Shown: positions 1 to 10,626, numbered from the stretch's first letter. The stretch: 64,000 nucleotides of DNA from JAJEDW01 sp963555775 (GCA_963555775.3 CAUVWY020000004.1:1-64000); one strand, 5' to 3'. Numbers and translations are program-made. Notes: generated from the letters alone by a model not told the origin.

Positions 1-3000
1 GTCAGCGTGGCCCCGTTCATCGACGCCGAAGAAAGCGCCGGCGCGGTATCGTCCACGTCTTCGAGCCGGACCGTGAACACGGCCTCCACCGAATTGGCGC
101 CGTCGCTCACCTCTACCGTCACCTCGTAGTCGCCGTTCCTGTCGCTGTCACCCAGCCTCTCGTAGTCCTCGGCCGACGCGAATGTGAGCACGCCGTCCGA
201 CGTCAACCTGAATCTGCTCCGATCCGCGCCGCCCGTGATCCGCCACGTCAGATCCTCTGCCGGGCGGTCCGCGTCTGAGGCGGTGAGCGTCGCCACCGCC
301 GTCTCGTTTTCCGCCACCAGAATCGGAGAGCCCGTCACGATCACTGGAGATGCGTCGTCATCTGTGATCGTGATCGATCGTTCGGTCCCGATCATGCCGC
401 CTCCATGACGGGCCGTAACCAGGATCGTCTCGGCGTCATCGTCAATGGCGTCGTCCATCGCCGTGACGGTGGTCGCGACCGAATTCTCCCCAGCGGTGAG
501 CGTGAGTTGCTCCAACGCGACCGTGTAGTCCGTTCTCTTCGACGCCGTGCCGGCAAAGGCGAGGGGGATCCGCTGATTCTCGGCGAAGGCGGCGCCGTTG
601 GTGATTTCGATCGTCACCGTTGCACTGCCGCCCGATTCCGAGATCGACGATGGACGGACCGTCAGGGTCAACTCCGGCGCGTCGTCGTCGTCCGTGATCG
701 TCAACTCCTCGTCATCCGGGTCCGTCACTCCGTGACTATTGTCGGCAGTGCCGGACACCCGCACCGTCTTGTTGGTGGTGTCCACATCGTTGTTGTTGGC
801 GGTGATGGTCACGAGCCCGGTGCTGGTGGTCTGACCGGCCGTGAACGTCAGCGTCTTGTTCGGGCTCAGCGTGAAGTCGTCCGCTACGGCTGGCGAGACG
901 GCCGTGGCGGATACGGTCACCGTCGTCGTCTCGCTCGACTCTCGGTCCAGCCGCGCCGTCACGGTGGTGGACCCGCTGTTCTCGCCGATAGAGGTCCGCG
1001 ACAGCCGGAGCATCACCGTCGGAGGGTCATCGTCATCCGTGATTGTCAGATCCTCGTCGTCCGGGTCCCTCACTCCATGACTATTGTCGGCGGCGCCGGA
1101 CACCCGCACCGTGTTGTCGGGCGTGTCCGCGTCGTTGTCGTTGGCCGTGATCGTCACGGTCCCCGTGCTAGTGGTCTGACCCGCCGTGATCGTCAGCGTC
1201 GTGTTTATGCTCAGCGCGAAGTCCCCCGCCACGGCCGGGGAGACGGCCGTGGCGGATATGGTCACCGTCGTCGTCTCGCTCGACTCTCGGTCCAGCCGTG
1301 CCGTCACCGTGGCGGACCCGCCGTTCTCGTTGATAGAGGTCCGCGACAGCCGGAGCGTCACCGTCGGAGGATCGTCGTCATCCGTGATCGTCAGCTCCTC
1401 GTCGTCCGGGTTCGTCACGCCGTGACGATTGCGGGCGGTTCCGGTCACCCGCACCGTGTTGTCGGGCGTGTCCGCGTCGTTGTTGTTGGCGGTGAGCGTC
1501 ACGGTCCCCGTGCTAGTGGTCTGACCCGCCGTGATCGTCAGCGTCTTGTTCGAGCTCAGCCTGAAGTCCCCCGACACGGCCGGAGAGACGGCCGTAGCGG
1601 ACACGGTCACCGTCGTCGTCTCGCTCGACGTCCGGTTCAGCCGCGCCGTCACGGTGGTGGATCCGCCGTTCTCGTCGATCGAGGTCGGCATCAGCTCGAG
1701 CGTCACCATCGGAGGATCGTCTTCGTCGATGATCGTCAGAGTCACGTCCGATGGCGCCGTCACCCCCGCGCTGTTGGTGACCGTCCCCGACACCCGCACC
1801 GTGTTGTCGGGCGTGTCCGCGTCGTTATTGTTGGCGGTGATCGTCACGGTTCCGGTGCTAGTGGTCTGACCGGCCGTGATCGTCAGCGTCTTGTTCGTGC
1901 TCAGGGTGAAGTCGTCCGCTACGGCTGGCGAGACGGCCGTAGCGGACACGGTCACCGTCGTCGTCTCGCTCGACGTCCGGTTCAGCCGCGCCGTCACGGT
2001 GGTGGATCCGCTGTTCTCGTCGATCGAGGTCGGCATCAGCCCGAGCGTCACCGTCGGAGGATCGTCGTCATCCGTGATCGTTAGCGTCACGTCAGCCGGG
2101 TCCGTCACTCCATGACTATTGTCGGCGGCGCCGGACACCCGCACCGTGTTGTCGGGCGTGTCCGCGTCGTTGTCGTTGGCGGTGATCGTCACGGTCCCCG
2201 TGCTAGTGGTCTGACCGGCCGTGATCGTCAGCGTCGTGTTCATGCTCAGTGCGAAGTCCCCCTCCACGGCCGGGGAGACGGCCGTGGCGGATACGGTCAC
2301 CGTCGTGGTCTCGCTCGACTTCCGGTCCAGCCGCGCCGTCACCGTGCTCACCCCGCGGTTCTCGCTGATCGAGTCCGGCATCAGCTTCAGCGTCACCTCC
2401 GGCGCTGGATCGTCATCGGTGATCGTCAGCGTCAACGGCGGCGGATTCCCCGTGACGCCCTGGGTGTTGCGCGCCGCCCCCGACACCCGCACCGTCTTGT
2501 CCGGCGAGTCCGCGGTGTTGTTCTTGCCCGTGATTGTCACGGTCCCGGTGCTGTCGGTCTGGCCTGCCGGGATCGTCAGGGTCCGGTTCGTGCTCAGCAT
2601 GAAGTCATTCGATACCGCCGGATCCACAGCCATCGCCGATACCGTCACCGTCGTCACCGCGCTCGACGCCCGGTCCAGGGTCGCCGTCACCGTCGTCACC
2701 CCGCTGTTCTCACCGATCGAGTCCGGCGTCAGCAACAGGGTCACCGCTGGCGCGGTATCGTCATCCACGATCGCCAGCGTCACCGCAGCCGGCGGCCTCA
2801 CTCCCTGCATGTTGTCCGCCGTCGCCGATACCGTCACCGTCTTGTTGGGCGAGTCCACGGTGTTATTCATCGCCCGCACCGTCACGGTCCCGGTGCTGTC
2901 GGTCTGGCCTGCCGTGATCGTCAGGGTCTTGTTCGTGCTCAGCATGAAGTCATTCGATACCGCCGGATCCACAGCCATCGCCGATACCGTCACCGTCGTC

Positions 3001-6000
3001 ATGGCGCTTGACGCCCGGTCCAGGCTCGCCGTTACCGTACTGACCCCGCCGTTCTCGCCGATCGAGTCCGGCATCAGCTTCAGCGCCACCACGCTCCTCG
3101 CGAGCATTTCCAGTCTCGCCGAGACCCGTGCACTGCGGGTCGCTTCGCCGCCCTGGACCAGGGCCGCCACCTGGTATGTGTATGTGGTGCCGGCGATCAC
3201 GCCGGTATCGCTGTACTGGCGCCCGTCGAGGTTCGCTGCGACGGTCTCGACGGTGGTCCCGTCGTCGCGGTGGATGGCGTAGGTCACGCTTGGCGCGGAG
3301 GTCCACACACTCACGTCCACCGGGGTCCAGCTCAGCGCCACCTGGGCCGGTCCAGCGATCGCCGTCAAGACCGGACCGGACCGCAGTTGATGGCCGAACT
3401 CCTGCCATGTTGCCTCCCCGTTCCCATCGAAGTCCACCGCCAGGGCCGGGTAGTGCGCGGCCGTTCCGAAGTCCCAGGGATTGTCGGAAACGCTATCGCT
3501 GTCGAGGTCCACGTTCCATGTTTGGTAAATCCCGCTGTAGCTCGTGGGCGCTTGCAACTGCGCCGTCGTCCGTCCAGACCCAGTCGTCTGTCCCGAGGTG
3601 CTCGTGTCCCAGTAGCTGGTGGTGACGGTGCCGGTGGAACCGGACAACCGGTTGCGGCCGACCAACCCGCCCACATTTCTCACGCCCGCCACGGGTCCCG
3701 TGGCGTAGCTGGCGGTGATGGTTCTCCCGTTGCTGCCGACCAACCCGCCCACATTGTCATCGCCCGCGACCCAGCCCGTGGCGTAGCTGGCGGTGACAGC
3801 CGCGTCGTTCTCTCCGATCAGTCCGCCAACGTTGTTGCCGCCCGTCACCTCGACCGCGGCATAGCTGGCGACAACGAGGCTGCCCCAGGTCGCTCCGGCC
3901 AGCCCGCCCACGCCACCGCCCGTGCCGGTCACCGTGCCGGTCACATAGCTGCCGATGACTGAGCCGTTGGCGGTTCCGGCCAGCCCCCCGACGTTACTGC
4001 TGCCCGACACCATGACGTCGATCAGCCCGACATGGCGGATGACGCTCCCATACGAGGTCCCCCCGAACAGCCCTACGTTTGAATCACGATCAATGAACAG
4101 ATTGGCGATGGTGTGCCCGTTGCCTTCGAAGATCGCCCGAAAATCGGCCCCGAACACAGCGACTCCGGGAGTCGGGGCGGCCTCGATCGGCTCCCAGCCG
4201 GCGCCGGCGTTCCAGTACGTGTCGCCCGCGCCGGCACTCCCGTCGCCGTTGGTGTCGAAGTCCAGATTGTCGGCCAGCTCGTAGCCCACGCAGCCGGTCA
4301 GCCCGCCACATGCCTGCCGGTCGCCGACGGTCGAAAACGCCGTCGCATACGCCGTCGCCCCGTCCGTCGTGGGCACGCCGTCCCCGTTCAGGTCGTGGCG
4401 GATGGCATCGAGGCGCGCCAGCGTCGTAATCTCGATGAGTCCGTCGTCGTCTGTGTCGTAGTCGAACGCGCTCGACGGTTGCACGGTCACCGTGAGCGTC
4501 TGCGTCCCGCCCGCCATGGACCCGCCCGCGTCGGTCGCCGTCACCGTGATCGTCGCCGTGCCCGCCGCCACCGGCGTGAGCGTCACCCGTGAGCCCGACA
4601 CGCTCACCGTCACCACACCCGTCGCCGACGAGGCAGCCGTATAGGTCAGCGTATCGCCCTCCGGGTCCTCGAACGCCTTGCCGACCTCAACCCCCGCCGC
4701 ATCGCCCGCGTGCAGCCACCGGTCCGACAGCGTCCCGACCGGCAGTGGGGGCGAGTTGCCGGATGTGGTCACCACGACCGTCGCGCTGCGCACAGGCTCG
4801 CCACCGTCGACCACGGCTATCACCTGGTAGCTCAGGGTGGCGCCGGTCCGCGCCGCTGAATCGGTATACAGCAGGACCTCGAGGCCTTCCTCCAGGATCT
4901 CGACGGTATCCCCGTCGGCGCGGGTGACGGTATAGGTCACGTCCGGCGGCGGGGTCCAGGAGCCTGCATCGACAGCGACAGCGGTCCAGTCCAGGGCGAC
5001 CTGCGCCTGCCCCGGCGTCATCGTCGGCGTCACCGTCGGCGTCATCAGGGTCGGGCCGCTCCGAAACTGATAGCCGAACTCCTGCCAGGTTGCCGACCCT
5101 TGCCCATCGACGTTCGCCTTCAGGACCGGGTACTGGCTCCCCGTGCCGAAGTGCCAGGGAGCGTTGTTCCTGCCGTCGCCGTCCACGTCCACGTTCCAAC
5201 TCCCGTAGATGCCGCTGTAGCCGGTGGGCGCCTTCAGTTGCGCCGTCGTCCTGCCAATCCCGAATGACCCGGATGTCTGTCCTGACGTGTTCGTATCCCA
5301 GTAGCTGGCAGTGATGATGGTGCTGTCGTCGCCGCTGTCGTATCCAACGAGGCCGCCGACACCACGCGCCGGTCCCGACACTCGACCCGTAGCGTAGCTG
5401 GCTTTGATCTCTCCGAGGACGAACGGTGCGTTCCCTGGGATGCCGTTGGTACCGACCAGCCCGCCGACACTACTCCGTCCTGCGACGCTGCCCGTCGCAT
5501 AGCTGCCGACGATGCTCGCGTGGCTACGAGCCGCACCGACAAACCCGTCATTGAAGTTCCACCCGACCAGCCCACCGACCCTACTGTCACCCACGACACG
5601 CCCTGCCGCATAGCTGCCGCGGATCGCGCCGCCGTTGTAACCGACCAATCCGCCCGTTCCCCGATCCAAATCAGAGGTGCGCACGAAGTCCGGGGGCGCC
5701 ATTCCCGTGACCGCTGCAGAGCTGCGGGACAGGGTGATAGTGCCCAGATTGGCCCCGACCAATCCACCCACCTGGACTTCGCCCGATACCCGACCTGCCG
5801 ACTGGACGCGGCTGACAACACCGTGGTTCTCCCCGGCCAGCCCGCCGACATGCTGCTTGCCGGTCACGTCTACGGCGGCCAGCCTGACGTCGTGGACGAC
5901 ACCGGACGAACCGATGGCACCGAACAGCCCCGCGTGGTCGTCCCGCGCAACGAACAGGTTGGCAAGCGCATGTCCGTTACCATCGAACGTGGCATTGAAG

Positions 6001-9000
6001 GCCCCCAACAAGGTCCCGAAGAAGCGTCCCCTGGGGAGGCCGATGGGCTCCCAACCCTCGCCGGCGTTCCAGTAGGTATCGCCCGCGTCGGCGCTGCCGT
6101 CTCCGTCGGTGTCGAAGTACAGATCCTTCGTCAGCTCGTAGCCCGAGCAGCCGTCGATGCCGCAGCCCAGCCGATCAAAGGCGTCGGGGAACGCCGCCGC
6201 GTACGCCGCGTCGCCCGCGACGCCGTTCCCGTCCAGGTCATGGCGCATGGCGTCGAGCTGCGCCAGCTTACTGATGCCGATGAGCCCGTCCTTGTCGGTG
6301 TCGTAGTCGTGGCCAACCGTCACTGTGAAGCGCTGCGACACGCTCGTGTTCGACCCGCTGGCGTCGGTCGCCGTCACGGTGATGATCGTCCGGCCCGCGC
6401 TCGCCGGCGTGATCGTGATCATCGAACCGGACCGGCTCAGCGTGGCGACGGACGTCACGGACGAACTTGCCGCGTATGTCAACGTGTCGTCGTCCGGATC
6501 ATCGAAGGCCCCCGCAACGTCCACCACCACCGCCGTTGCCCCCACCAGCAGCTCCCGATCCGCCACAATCCCCACCGCGACCGGGGGCTGGTTCCCCTTG
6601 CCGGCGATCACCACCACGGGCGCGCTGCGCACCGCTTCCCCGCCGTCCACTACCGCGGCCACCCAGTATGTGTAGTCGTCGTCGATCGTCACACCGGTGT
6701 CGGTATGGGTGCGCCCGGTGGGATTCGTCGCGATGGCTTCAACGATGGTGCCATCGTCGCGATAGAGCGTGTAGCTGACGTCCGGGGGGTCCGGGTTCCA
6801 GGGGCTCGTCGATACGGCGTCCCAGCTCAGGACCACTTGGGCCTGGCTCTCCGTCGTGGTCGCGGTCAGCGTCAAGCTGTCGCGAACCTGGTAGCCGAAC
6901 TCCTGCCACGTCGCTCGATTGTCGTCATTCAGGTCCAGCGACAGGGCCGGATATTGGGTCGTCGTCCCGAAATCCCAGGGCTCGTCGCCCACGCCATTGC
7001 TGAAAAGCGAACGGTTCAGATCCACATTCCACGCCGCGTAGATGCCGGTGTAGTCCGTCGGCGTTTGCAACTCCGCGGTAGTCTTCCCGCCCACGCCCAG
7101 CCGCTGCGATTCCGTACCGTCGATTACGCCATTGTCATTCTCATCGTCCTCACCCACGCCTACGCGTACCCCGGAGGTCTCCAGGTCCCAGTAACCGGCC
7201 CGGACCCGGATATATTGCCCGCTCCCGACCAGCCCGCCGACCGCTACGTCGCCGGAGACCGTCCCCGTGGCATAGCTCGCCTCAATCACACCGCAGGAAC
7301 TGCCGACCAACCCGCCGACCCCGCCGCCGCTGCTGGTGGTGGTTTCCACGGGGCCGGATGTGGTGAAGAAGCCTAACCCATGACAAATGATGAACCCGGA
7401 ATCCGACTCCGAGAGCCGCGCCCCTCCACCCGACACGTCCCCGGTGGCATAGCTCGCCAAAATGACCTGGGACGTATCGCTGACGGCACCGACCAGCCCG
7501 CCGACCGCGTTCATGCCCTCCACATTCCCGGTGGCATAGCTGGAGTCGAGGTTGTTGAGGAGCTGGTGCCCAACCAATCCCCCGACCGCATCGGCACCGG
7601 ACACATTAACCGCGGCGTAGCTGCGCAACACGCGCCCCCAGGTCCGGCCTACGAGGCCGCCGACTTCATCCGTGCCCGACACGCGGCCCGTGGCAGAGCT
7701 GTCTACCACCGCCCCAAAGACGCCGTGGCCCAGCAGGCCGCCGACCCTATCGCCGCCGGTCACGTCGACACCGACCAGGCCGATGCCATGCATCGAGATC
7801 CGGTTGCTGGCCCCGAACAGCCCGACCCCGTCCTCGGTGTCCCGGTCGATGAACAGGTTGGCTATGGTATGGCCATCGCCCTCGAAGTCCGCGGTGAAGG
7901 GGGCGTCGGCCTCGCCGATCGGCTCCCAGCCGGCCCCGGCGTTCCAGTAGGTATCGCCCACCACGTCGGCGCGGCCGTCGCCATTGGTGTCGAAGTCCAG
8001 ATTCCCCGTCAGCTCGTAGCCTGTGCAGCCGTCGTCGCTGGGACACCCCATCCCCAGCGCGCCCATGGGGAAGGCCGCGTAATACGGCATCCACGTCGCG
8101 CCATCCACCAGACCGTCGCCGTTCAGGTCGTACCGCATGGCGTCGAGCTGCGCCAGATTGCCGACATCGATGAGCCCGTCATTATCGGCGTCGTAGTCCC
8201 TGTTCCCCGCTGTCACCAAGACCGAGAAGGTCTCGACCGCGCTCAGACCGTCCGGGTCGATCGCGCGCAACGTCACCACCGCACGGCCCGGTGAGCCCGG
8301 CGTGATCGTCGCCATTGAACCGCTCTGTGTGGCGGCCAGTCGGTCCGGGTCGCTCGACACCGCCTCGTAGGTCAGCGTGTCGGTGGCGTCCGGATCGCTA
8401 AAGACAGTCGCCAAATCGATGGTCACGGCCGCGGCACCAGCGGCGAAGGTTCGGTTATTCTGGGCGCTTGTCACGGTCGGCGCTCCATTGCGGTCCGCCG
8501 CCGCGACATCGACGGCATCCACGGCGCCCGGCGCCATCACGATGCCGGCGCCGGAGTCACGATCGACACCGGTCGCCTCGATGTCCAGGGCCGCGCCCGT
8601 CATCGCCGTGCGGAGTTGCGCCAGGGTGACTTGGTCCGGACCACCCGCTGCCTCCAGCATCAACGCCCCGATGGCCGCCGCGTGCGGCGCCGCCGCCGAC
8701 GTGCCGCAGAACGGAGAGAAGCCGGGCGTCGCCGTCGTCACGCATGTCGCAGCGGTGAGATCCGGCTTCTGCAGGAGCTTCCCGCCCGTCGCGGAGAAAT
8801 TGCCGGGCGTGATCGCCGTGCCGTCCGGTTGAAAGAAGATGCGGCGCGGCCCGTCCGAGTTGCTGCTACGCACGGATTCCGTGCCGTCGAACACACCGCC
8901 GGACCCGCCTGCAGTCGCTACATCGACCATCGCCACACTGATCGCGTTCTCCTGGGCCGAGTGTCCGTACAGGGTCCCGGCGGTCGCGACCGCCAACGGT

Positions 9001-10460
9001 CCGCTGGCCTGCACGCGCAGGTAGCGGTTTGCCCCGGAGGCCTTGACGACGACCACACTGAGCCCGGAGTAGGTAAATATCGGAGAGGAGATGATCTCAA
9101 TCGGATCTTGGGTGCCGTCCTGGGTGTCGGTTGAGCTGGCGAGCACATCGCCGTTCTCATTGACCAGGAACAGGTCGTAATCGTTGCTTGAGTCACCCAG
9201 CGGGTCGGCCCACTGGAGGATGATCGTGCTCACCGAGCGGCCCTCCAGCTCGTTCGCCTCCACACCGCCCCCGAAGTCGTGTTTGGTGCCGACGGTCTGG
9301 CCATCCACGACCAGGGCGCTCCCCGCGGCGTAGTCGCCCTCCCAGACCCCGGACGTGCCGTGGGTCAGGTTGCCGTCGTTGCCGCCCGCCGAGAAGAAGA
9401 CACAGCCATCGGCGACCGCCGCGTTGACCCCTTGCGCGACGATGTCATCCTGAAAAGCGGATTCCAGTAAATAGCCGATGTCGTCGACGATGACGTTGGC
9501 CCCGGCCTCACACAGCGCCTCGATGTTCGCCGCCATCCGGGCCTGGCCGCCGTTCCCCGTTGCAAAATAGAGGGCTGCTCCCGGCGCCAGGTCGTGGACA
9601 ATCTCCAGCAGCGCCGTCCCCTCGTCTCCCGCGCCGGCCTGCCCCGGCAGCACCGTCACCTGCGCCGACACGTCGCCCGACGCCTGCCGGTCGGCCAGCG
9701 TCCTGACACCGTCCGAGATTACCCCGATCCCGATGCCAGTGCCGTCGACACTGTAAGTCGTGCGCGCCGCGTTCGCCCGGTGGGCGGCGTCGCCCTGGGT
9801 GGTGTTGTCCTTGCGGGTCACCGCCTCGTCGGCGGGACGGATCGTCTGTACTGCGGCCAGCGCGGCCAGCCGCTCGATGGCGGTCACCGGGAGTTGTGCC
9901 CGGATGGCCCGGTACTTGGGCACGCTGTTGATGACCGTCCCGCCCAGGGCGCGGATGCGGTCCAGCACCGCTGGCGTCACGTCCGCCCGGATGTCGACCG
10001 TTACCCGTTCGGGTTCGGCCATGGCATCCGCGCCGGCCTCCCGTTGGAGGGCCGATACGGCCGGCCCCCGTGGCTGCTGCGCGATCCCCTCCGTCTCCGG
10101 CAGTTGCGCGCTCTCCGCAGCGTCCAGGAGTTGCGAACTCACCTTCCGCTGCGCCGCCGTCCGCTGCGCCTTCGCTGCCAGCAGTGCCTCGATCTGCCGC
10201 ACGGCCCTCACCGGTAAGTCGGCGCCAGCCCGCGCCGGCGGTTGTTGCGCTCCGGCGGGAGCGGCCAGCAGCGGGATCGCCAGCACGGCGATGCCGGCAA
10301 GCGTGAGCGCCGCGCGCGCGTGGCGGCCGCGGGACCGGAGCTGTCGGCGGAGGTAAGGAACCGCACGGCGGGAGCGAGCCGCGCCCCCCCTGCCGCGCCG
10401 CACGAAGGACGCCGCCGGCAGCCCGGCGGCGATAACACCCGGTTCTGAAGAACGATTCAT
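1..10460 (-). CDS. Giant exported subtilase-like protein with GLUG and Calx-beta repeats (3' end outside window)
   Basis: One open frame runs from ATG at 10460 off the left edge (at least 3486 residues). Frame was checked at several points and no stop was met. Residues 1-71 are a long basic n-region plus hydrophobic stretch ending AGA before QQ, a signal-peptide-like start. A propeptide-like segment (about 147-215) precedes an S8-type domain: Asp250 in GVISDGV, DEGTALLEIVHD at 279-290, oxyanion-type Asn361 in SAGGNDG, Ser588 in CGTSAAAPH. The usual HGT histidine is Glu280. Then come three modules of cadherin-like strand, DYDxDxDGLI calcium-like motif, GLUG repeats (GGLVG) and fibronectin III (about 650-2450), eight Calx-beta repeats (about 2450-3350) and a cadherin-like segment. 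Calx-beta and cadherin folds usually bind calcium and extend from the cell surface. A surface or secreted protease/adhesin role is inferred. A GGGAAGG-type ribosome site precedes the ATG. Confidence 0.93.
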   Translation of the reverse strand, partial: MNRSSEPGVIAAGLPAASFVRRGRGGAARSRRAVPYLRRQLRSRGRHARAALTLAGIAVLAIPLLAAPAGAQQPPARAGADLPVRAVRQIEALLAAKAQRTAAQRKVSSQLLDAAESAQLPETEGIAQQPRGPAVSALQREAGADAMAEPERVTVDIRADVTPAVLDRIRALGGTVINSVPKYRAIRAQLPVTAIERLAALAAVQTIRPADEAVTRKDNTTQGDAAHRANAARTTYSVDGTGIGIGVISDGVRTLADRQASGDVSAQVTVLPGQAGAGDEGTALLEIVHDLAPGAALYFATGNGGQARMAANIEALCEAGANVIVDDIGYLLESAFQDDIVAQGVNAAVADGCVFFSAGGNDGNLTHGTSGVWEGDYAAGSALVVDGQTVGTKHDFGGGVEANELEGRSVSTIILQWADPLGDSSNDYDLFLVNENGDVLASSTDTQDGTQDPIEIISSPIFTYSGLSVVVVKASGANRYLRVQASGPLAVATAGTLYGHSAQENAISVAMVDVATAGGSGGVFDGTESVRSSNSDGPRRIFFQPDGTAITPGNFSATGGKLLQKPDLTAATCVTTATPGFSPFCGTSAAAPHAAAIGALMLEAAGGPDQVTLAQLRTAMTGAALDIEATGVDRDSGAGIVMAPGAVDAVDVAAADRNGAPTVTSAQNNRTFAAGAAAVTIDLATVFSDPDATDTLTYEAVSSDPDRLAATQSGSMATITPGSPGRAVVTLRAIDPDGLSAVETFSVLVTAGNRDYDADNDGLIDVGNLAQLDAMRYDLNGDGLVDGATWMPYYAAFPMGALGMGCPSDDGCTGYELTGNLDFDTNGDGRADVVGDTYWNAGAGWEPIGEADAPFTADFEGDGHTIANLFIDRDTEDGVGLFGASNRISMHGIGLVGVDVTGGDRVGGLLGHGVFGAVVDSSATGRVSGTDEVGGLVGRTWGRVLRSYAAVNVSGADAVGGLVGHQLLNNLDSSYATGNVEGMNAVGGLVGAVSDTSQVILASYATGDVSGGGARLSESDSGFIICHGLGFFTTSGPVETTTSSGGGVGGLVGSSCGVIEASYATGTVSGDVAVGGLVGSGQYIRVRAGYWDLETSGVRVGVGEDDENDNGVIDGTESQRLGVGGKTTAELQTPTDYTGIYAAWNVDLNRSLFSNGVGDEPWDFGTTTQYPALSLDLNDDNRATWQEFGYQVRDSLTLTATTTESQAQVVLSWDAVSTSPWNPDPPDVSYTLYRDDGTIVEAIATNPTGRTHTDTGVTIDDDYTYWVAAVVDGGEAVRSAPVVVIAGKGNQPPVAVGIVADRELLVGATAVVVDVAGAFDDPDDDTLTYAASSSVTSVATLSRSGSMITITPASAGRTIITVTATDASGSNTSVSQRFTVTVGHDYDTDKDGLIGISKLAQLDAMRHDLDGNGVAGDAAYAAAFPDAFDRLGCGIDGCSGYELTKDLYFDTDGDGSADAGDTYWNAGEGWEPIGLPRGRFFGTLLGAFNATFDGNGHALANLFVARDDHAGLFGAIGSSGVVHDVRLAAVDVTGKQHVGGLAGENHGVVSRVQSAGRVSGEVQVGGLVGANLGTITLSRSSAAVTGMAPPDFVRTSDLDRGTGGLVGYNGGAIRGSYAAGRVVGDSRVGGLVGWNFNDGFVGAARSHASIVGSYATGSVAGRSSVGGLVGTNGIPGNAPFVLGEIKASYATGRVSGPARGVGGLVGYDSGDDSTIITASYWDTNTSGQTSGSFGIGRTTAQLKAPTGYSGIYGSWNVDVDGDGRNNAPWHFGTGSQYPVLKANVDGQGSATWQEFGYQFRSGPTLMTPTVTPTMTPGQAQVALDWTAVAVDAGSWTPPPDVTYTVTRADGDTVEILEEGLEVLLYTDSAARTGATLSYQVIAVVDGGEPVRSATVVVTTSGNSPPLPVGTLSDRWLHAGDAAGVEVGKAFEDPEGDTLTYTAASSATGVVTVSVSGSRVTLTPVAAGTATITVTATDAGGSMAGGTQTLTVTVQPSSAFDYDTDDDGLIEITTLARLDAIRHDLNGDGVPTTDGATAYATAFSTVGDRQACGGLTGCVGYELADNLDFDTNGDGSAGAGDTYWNAGAGWEPIEAAPTPGVAVFGADFRAIFEGNGHTIANLFIDRDSNVGLFGGTSYGSVIRHVGLIDVMVSGSSNVGGLAGTANGSVIGSYVTGTVTGTGGGVGGLAGATWGSLVVASYAAVEVTGGNNVGGLIGENDAAVTASYATGWVAGDDNVGGLVGSNGRTITASYATGPVAGVRNVGGLVGRNRLSGSTGTVTTSYWDTSTSGQTTGSGRTTAQLQAPTSYSGIYQTWNVDLDSDSVSDNPWDFGTAAHYPALAVDFDGNGEATWQEFGHQLRSGPVLTAIAGPAQVALSWTPVDVSVWTSAPSVTYAIHRDDGTTVETVAANLDGRQYSDTGVIAGTTYTYQVAALVQGGEATRSARVSARLEMLARSVVALKLMPDSIGENGGVSTVTASLDRASSAMTTVTVSAMAVDPAVSNDFMLSTNKTLTITAGQTDSTGTVTVRAMNNTVDSPNKTVTVSATADNMQGVRPPAAVTLAIVDDDTAPAVTLLLTPDSIGENSGVTTVTATLDRASSAVTTVTVSAMAVDPAVSNDFMLSTNRTLTIPAGQTDSTGTVTITGKNNTADSPDKTVRVSGAARNTQGVTGNPPPLTLTITDDDPAPEVTLKLMPDSISENRGVSTVTARLDRKSSETTTVTVSATAVSPAVEGDFALSMNTTLTITAGQTTSTGTVTITANDNDADTPDNTVRVSGAADNSHGVTDPADVTLTITDDDDPPTVTLGLMPTSIDENSGSTTVTARLNRTSSETTTVTVSATAVSPAVADDFTLSTNKTLTITAGQTTSTGTVTITANNNDADTPDNTVRVSGTVTNSAGVTAPSDVTLTIIDEDDPPMVTLELMPTSIDENGGSTTVTARLNRTSSETTTVTVSATAVSPAVSGDFRLSSNKTLTITAGQTTSTGTVTLTANNNDADTPDNTVRVTGTARNRHGVTNPDDEELTITDDDDPPTVTLRLSRTSINENGGSATVTARLDRESSETTTVTISATAVSPAVAGDFALSINTTLTITAGQTTSTGTVTITANDNDADTPDNTVRVSGAADNSHGVRDPDDEDLTITDDDDPPTVMLRLSRTSIGENSGSTTVTARLDRESSETTTVTVSATAVSPAVADDFTLSPNKTLTFTAGQTTSTGLVTITANNNDVDTTNKTVRVSGTADNSHGVTDPDDEELTITDDDDAPELTLTVRPSSISESGGSATVTIEITNGAAFAENQRIPLAFAGTASKRTDYTVALEQLTLTAGENSVATTVTAMDDAIDDDAETILVTARHGGGMIGTERSITITDDDASPVIVTGSPILVAENETAVATLTASDADRPAEDLTWRITGGADRSRFRLTSDGVLTFASAEDYERLGDSDRNGDYEVTVEVSDGANSVEAVFTVRLEDVDDTAPALSSASMNGATL
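690..3115 (-). repeat. Seven tandem Calx-beta coding repeats, 345-bp period
   Basis: The same DNA phrase recurs at 841, 1186, 1531, 1876, 2221, 2569 and 2914, a spacing of exactly 345 bp except one 348-bp step. Each unit encodes one 115-residue Calx-beta domain with the strand TTTVTVSATAVSPAV and ending in ITDDD. Units 841-2221 are the most alike, which suggests recent duplication or gene conversion. An eighth, divergent Calx-beta unit lies further downstream in the protein (about 400-690). Confidence 0.9.
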
Positions 10461-10620
10461 TTCGGCCTTCCCACCCCCTGCCGTCCCGGCCTGCTCCGAA
10501 ACCGGACCGCCCGGCTTCCGCCGCTGGTCCAGACATAATTTCCTCTTGTAAGTCTAGGCAATAAGGTGTGACAAATCCGTCCTTTTATGGGGTAATAGAG
10601 CGAATTCTGAGCGAATACTG

Positions 10621-10626
10621 TATGAT
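10621..10626 (+). promoter_or_regulatory. Candidate -10 box for the truncated sensor kinase
   Basis: TATGAT lies about 93 nt before the ATG at 10719 in the 258-bp gap between two divergent genes. I see no convincing -35 box. The rest of the gap holds no gene I can support. The kinase gene itself has a strong GGAGGAG ribosome site. Confidence 0.35.

Noticed and set aside
690..3115. Regular repeats considered as a CRISPR array
   Set aside because: Units are 345 bp, fully coding and lack short repeats with unique spacers.
184..9470. Many long plus-strand frames (up to 559 codons) opposite the giant gene
   Set aside because: They mirror the 345-bp repeats and GLUG modules of the minus-strand gene, are Arg/Val/Ser-rich without domains, and lack ribosome sites.
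9594..9596. His289 taken as the standard subtilase catalytic His
   Set aside because: It is nine residues after the HGT-equivalent position (EGT) and lies in a following helix-like segment; kept only as an alternative.
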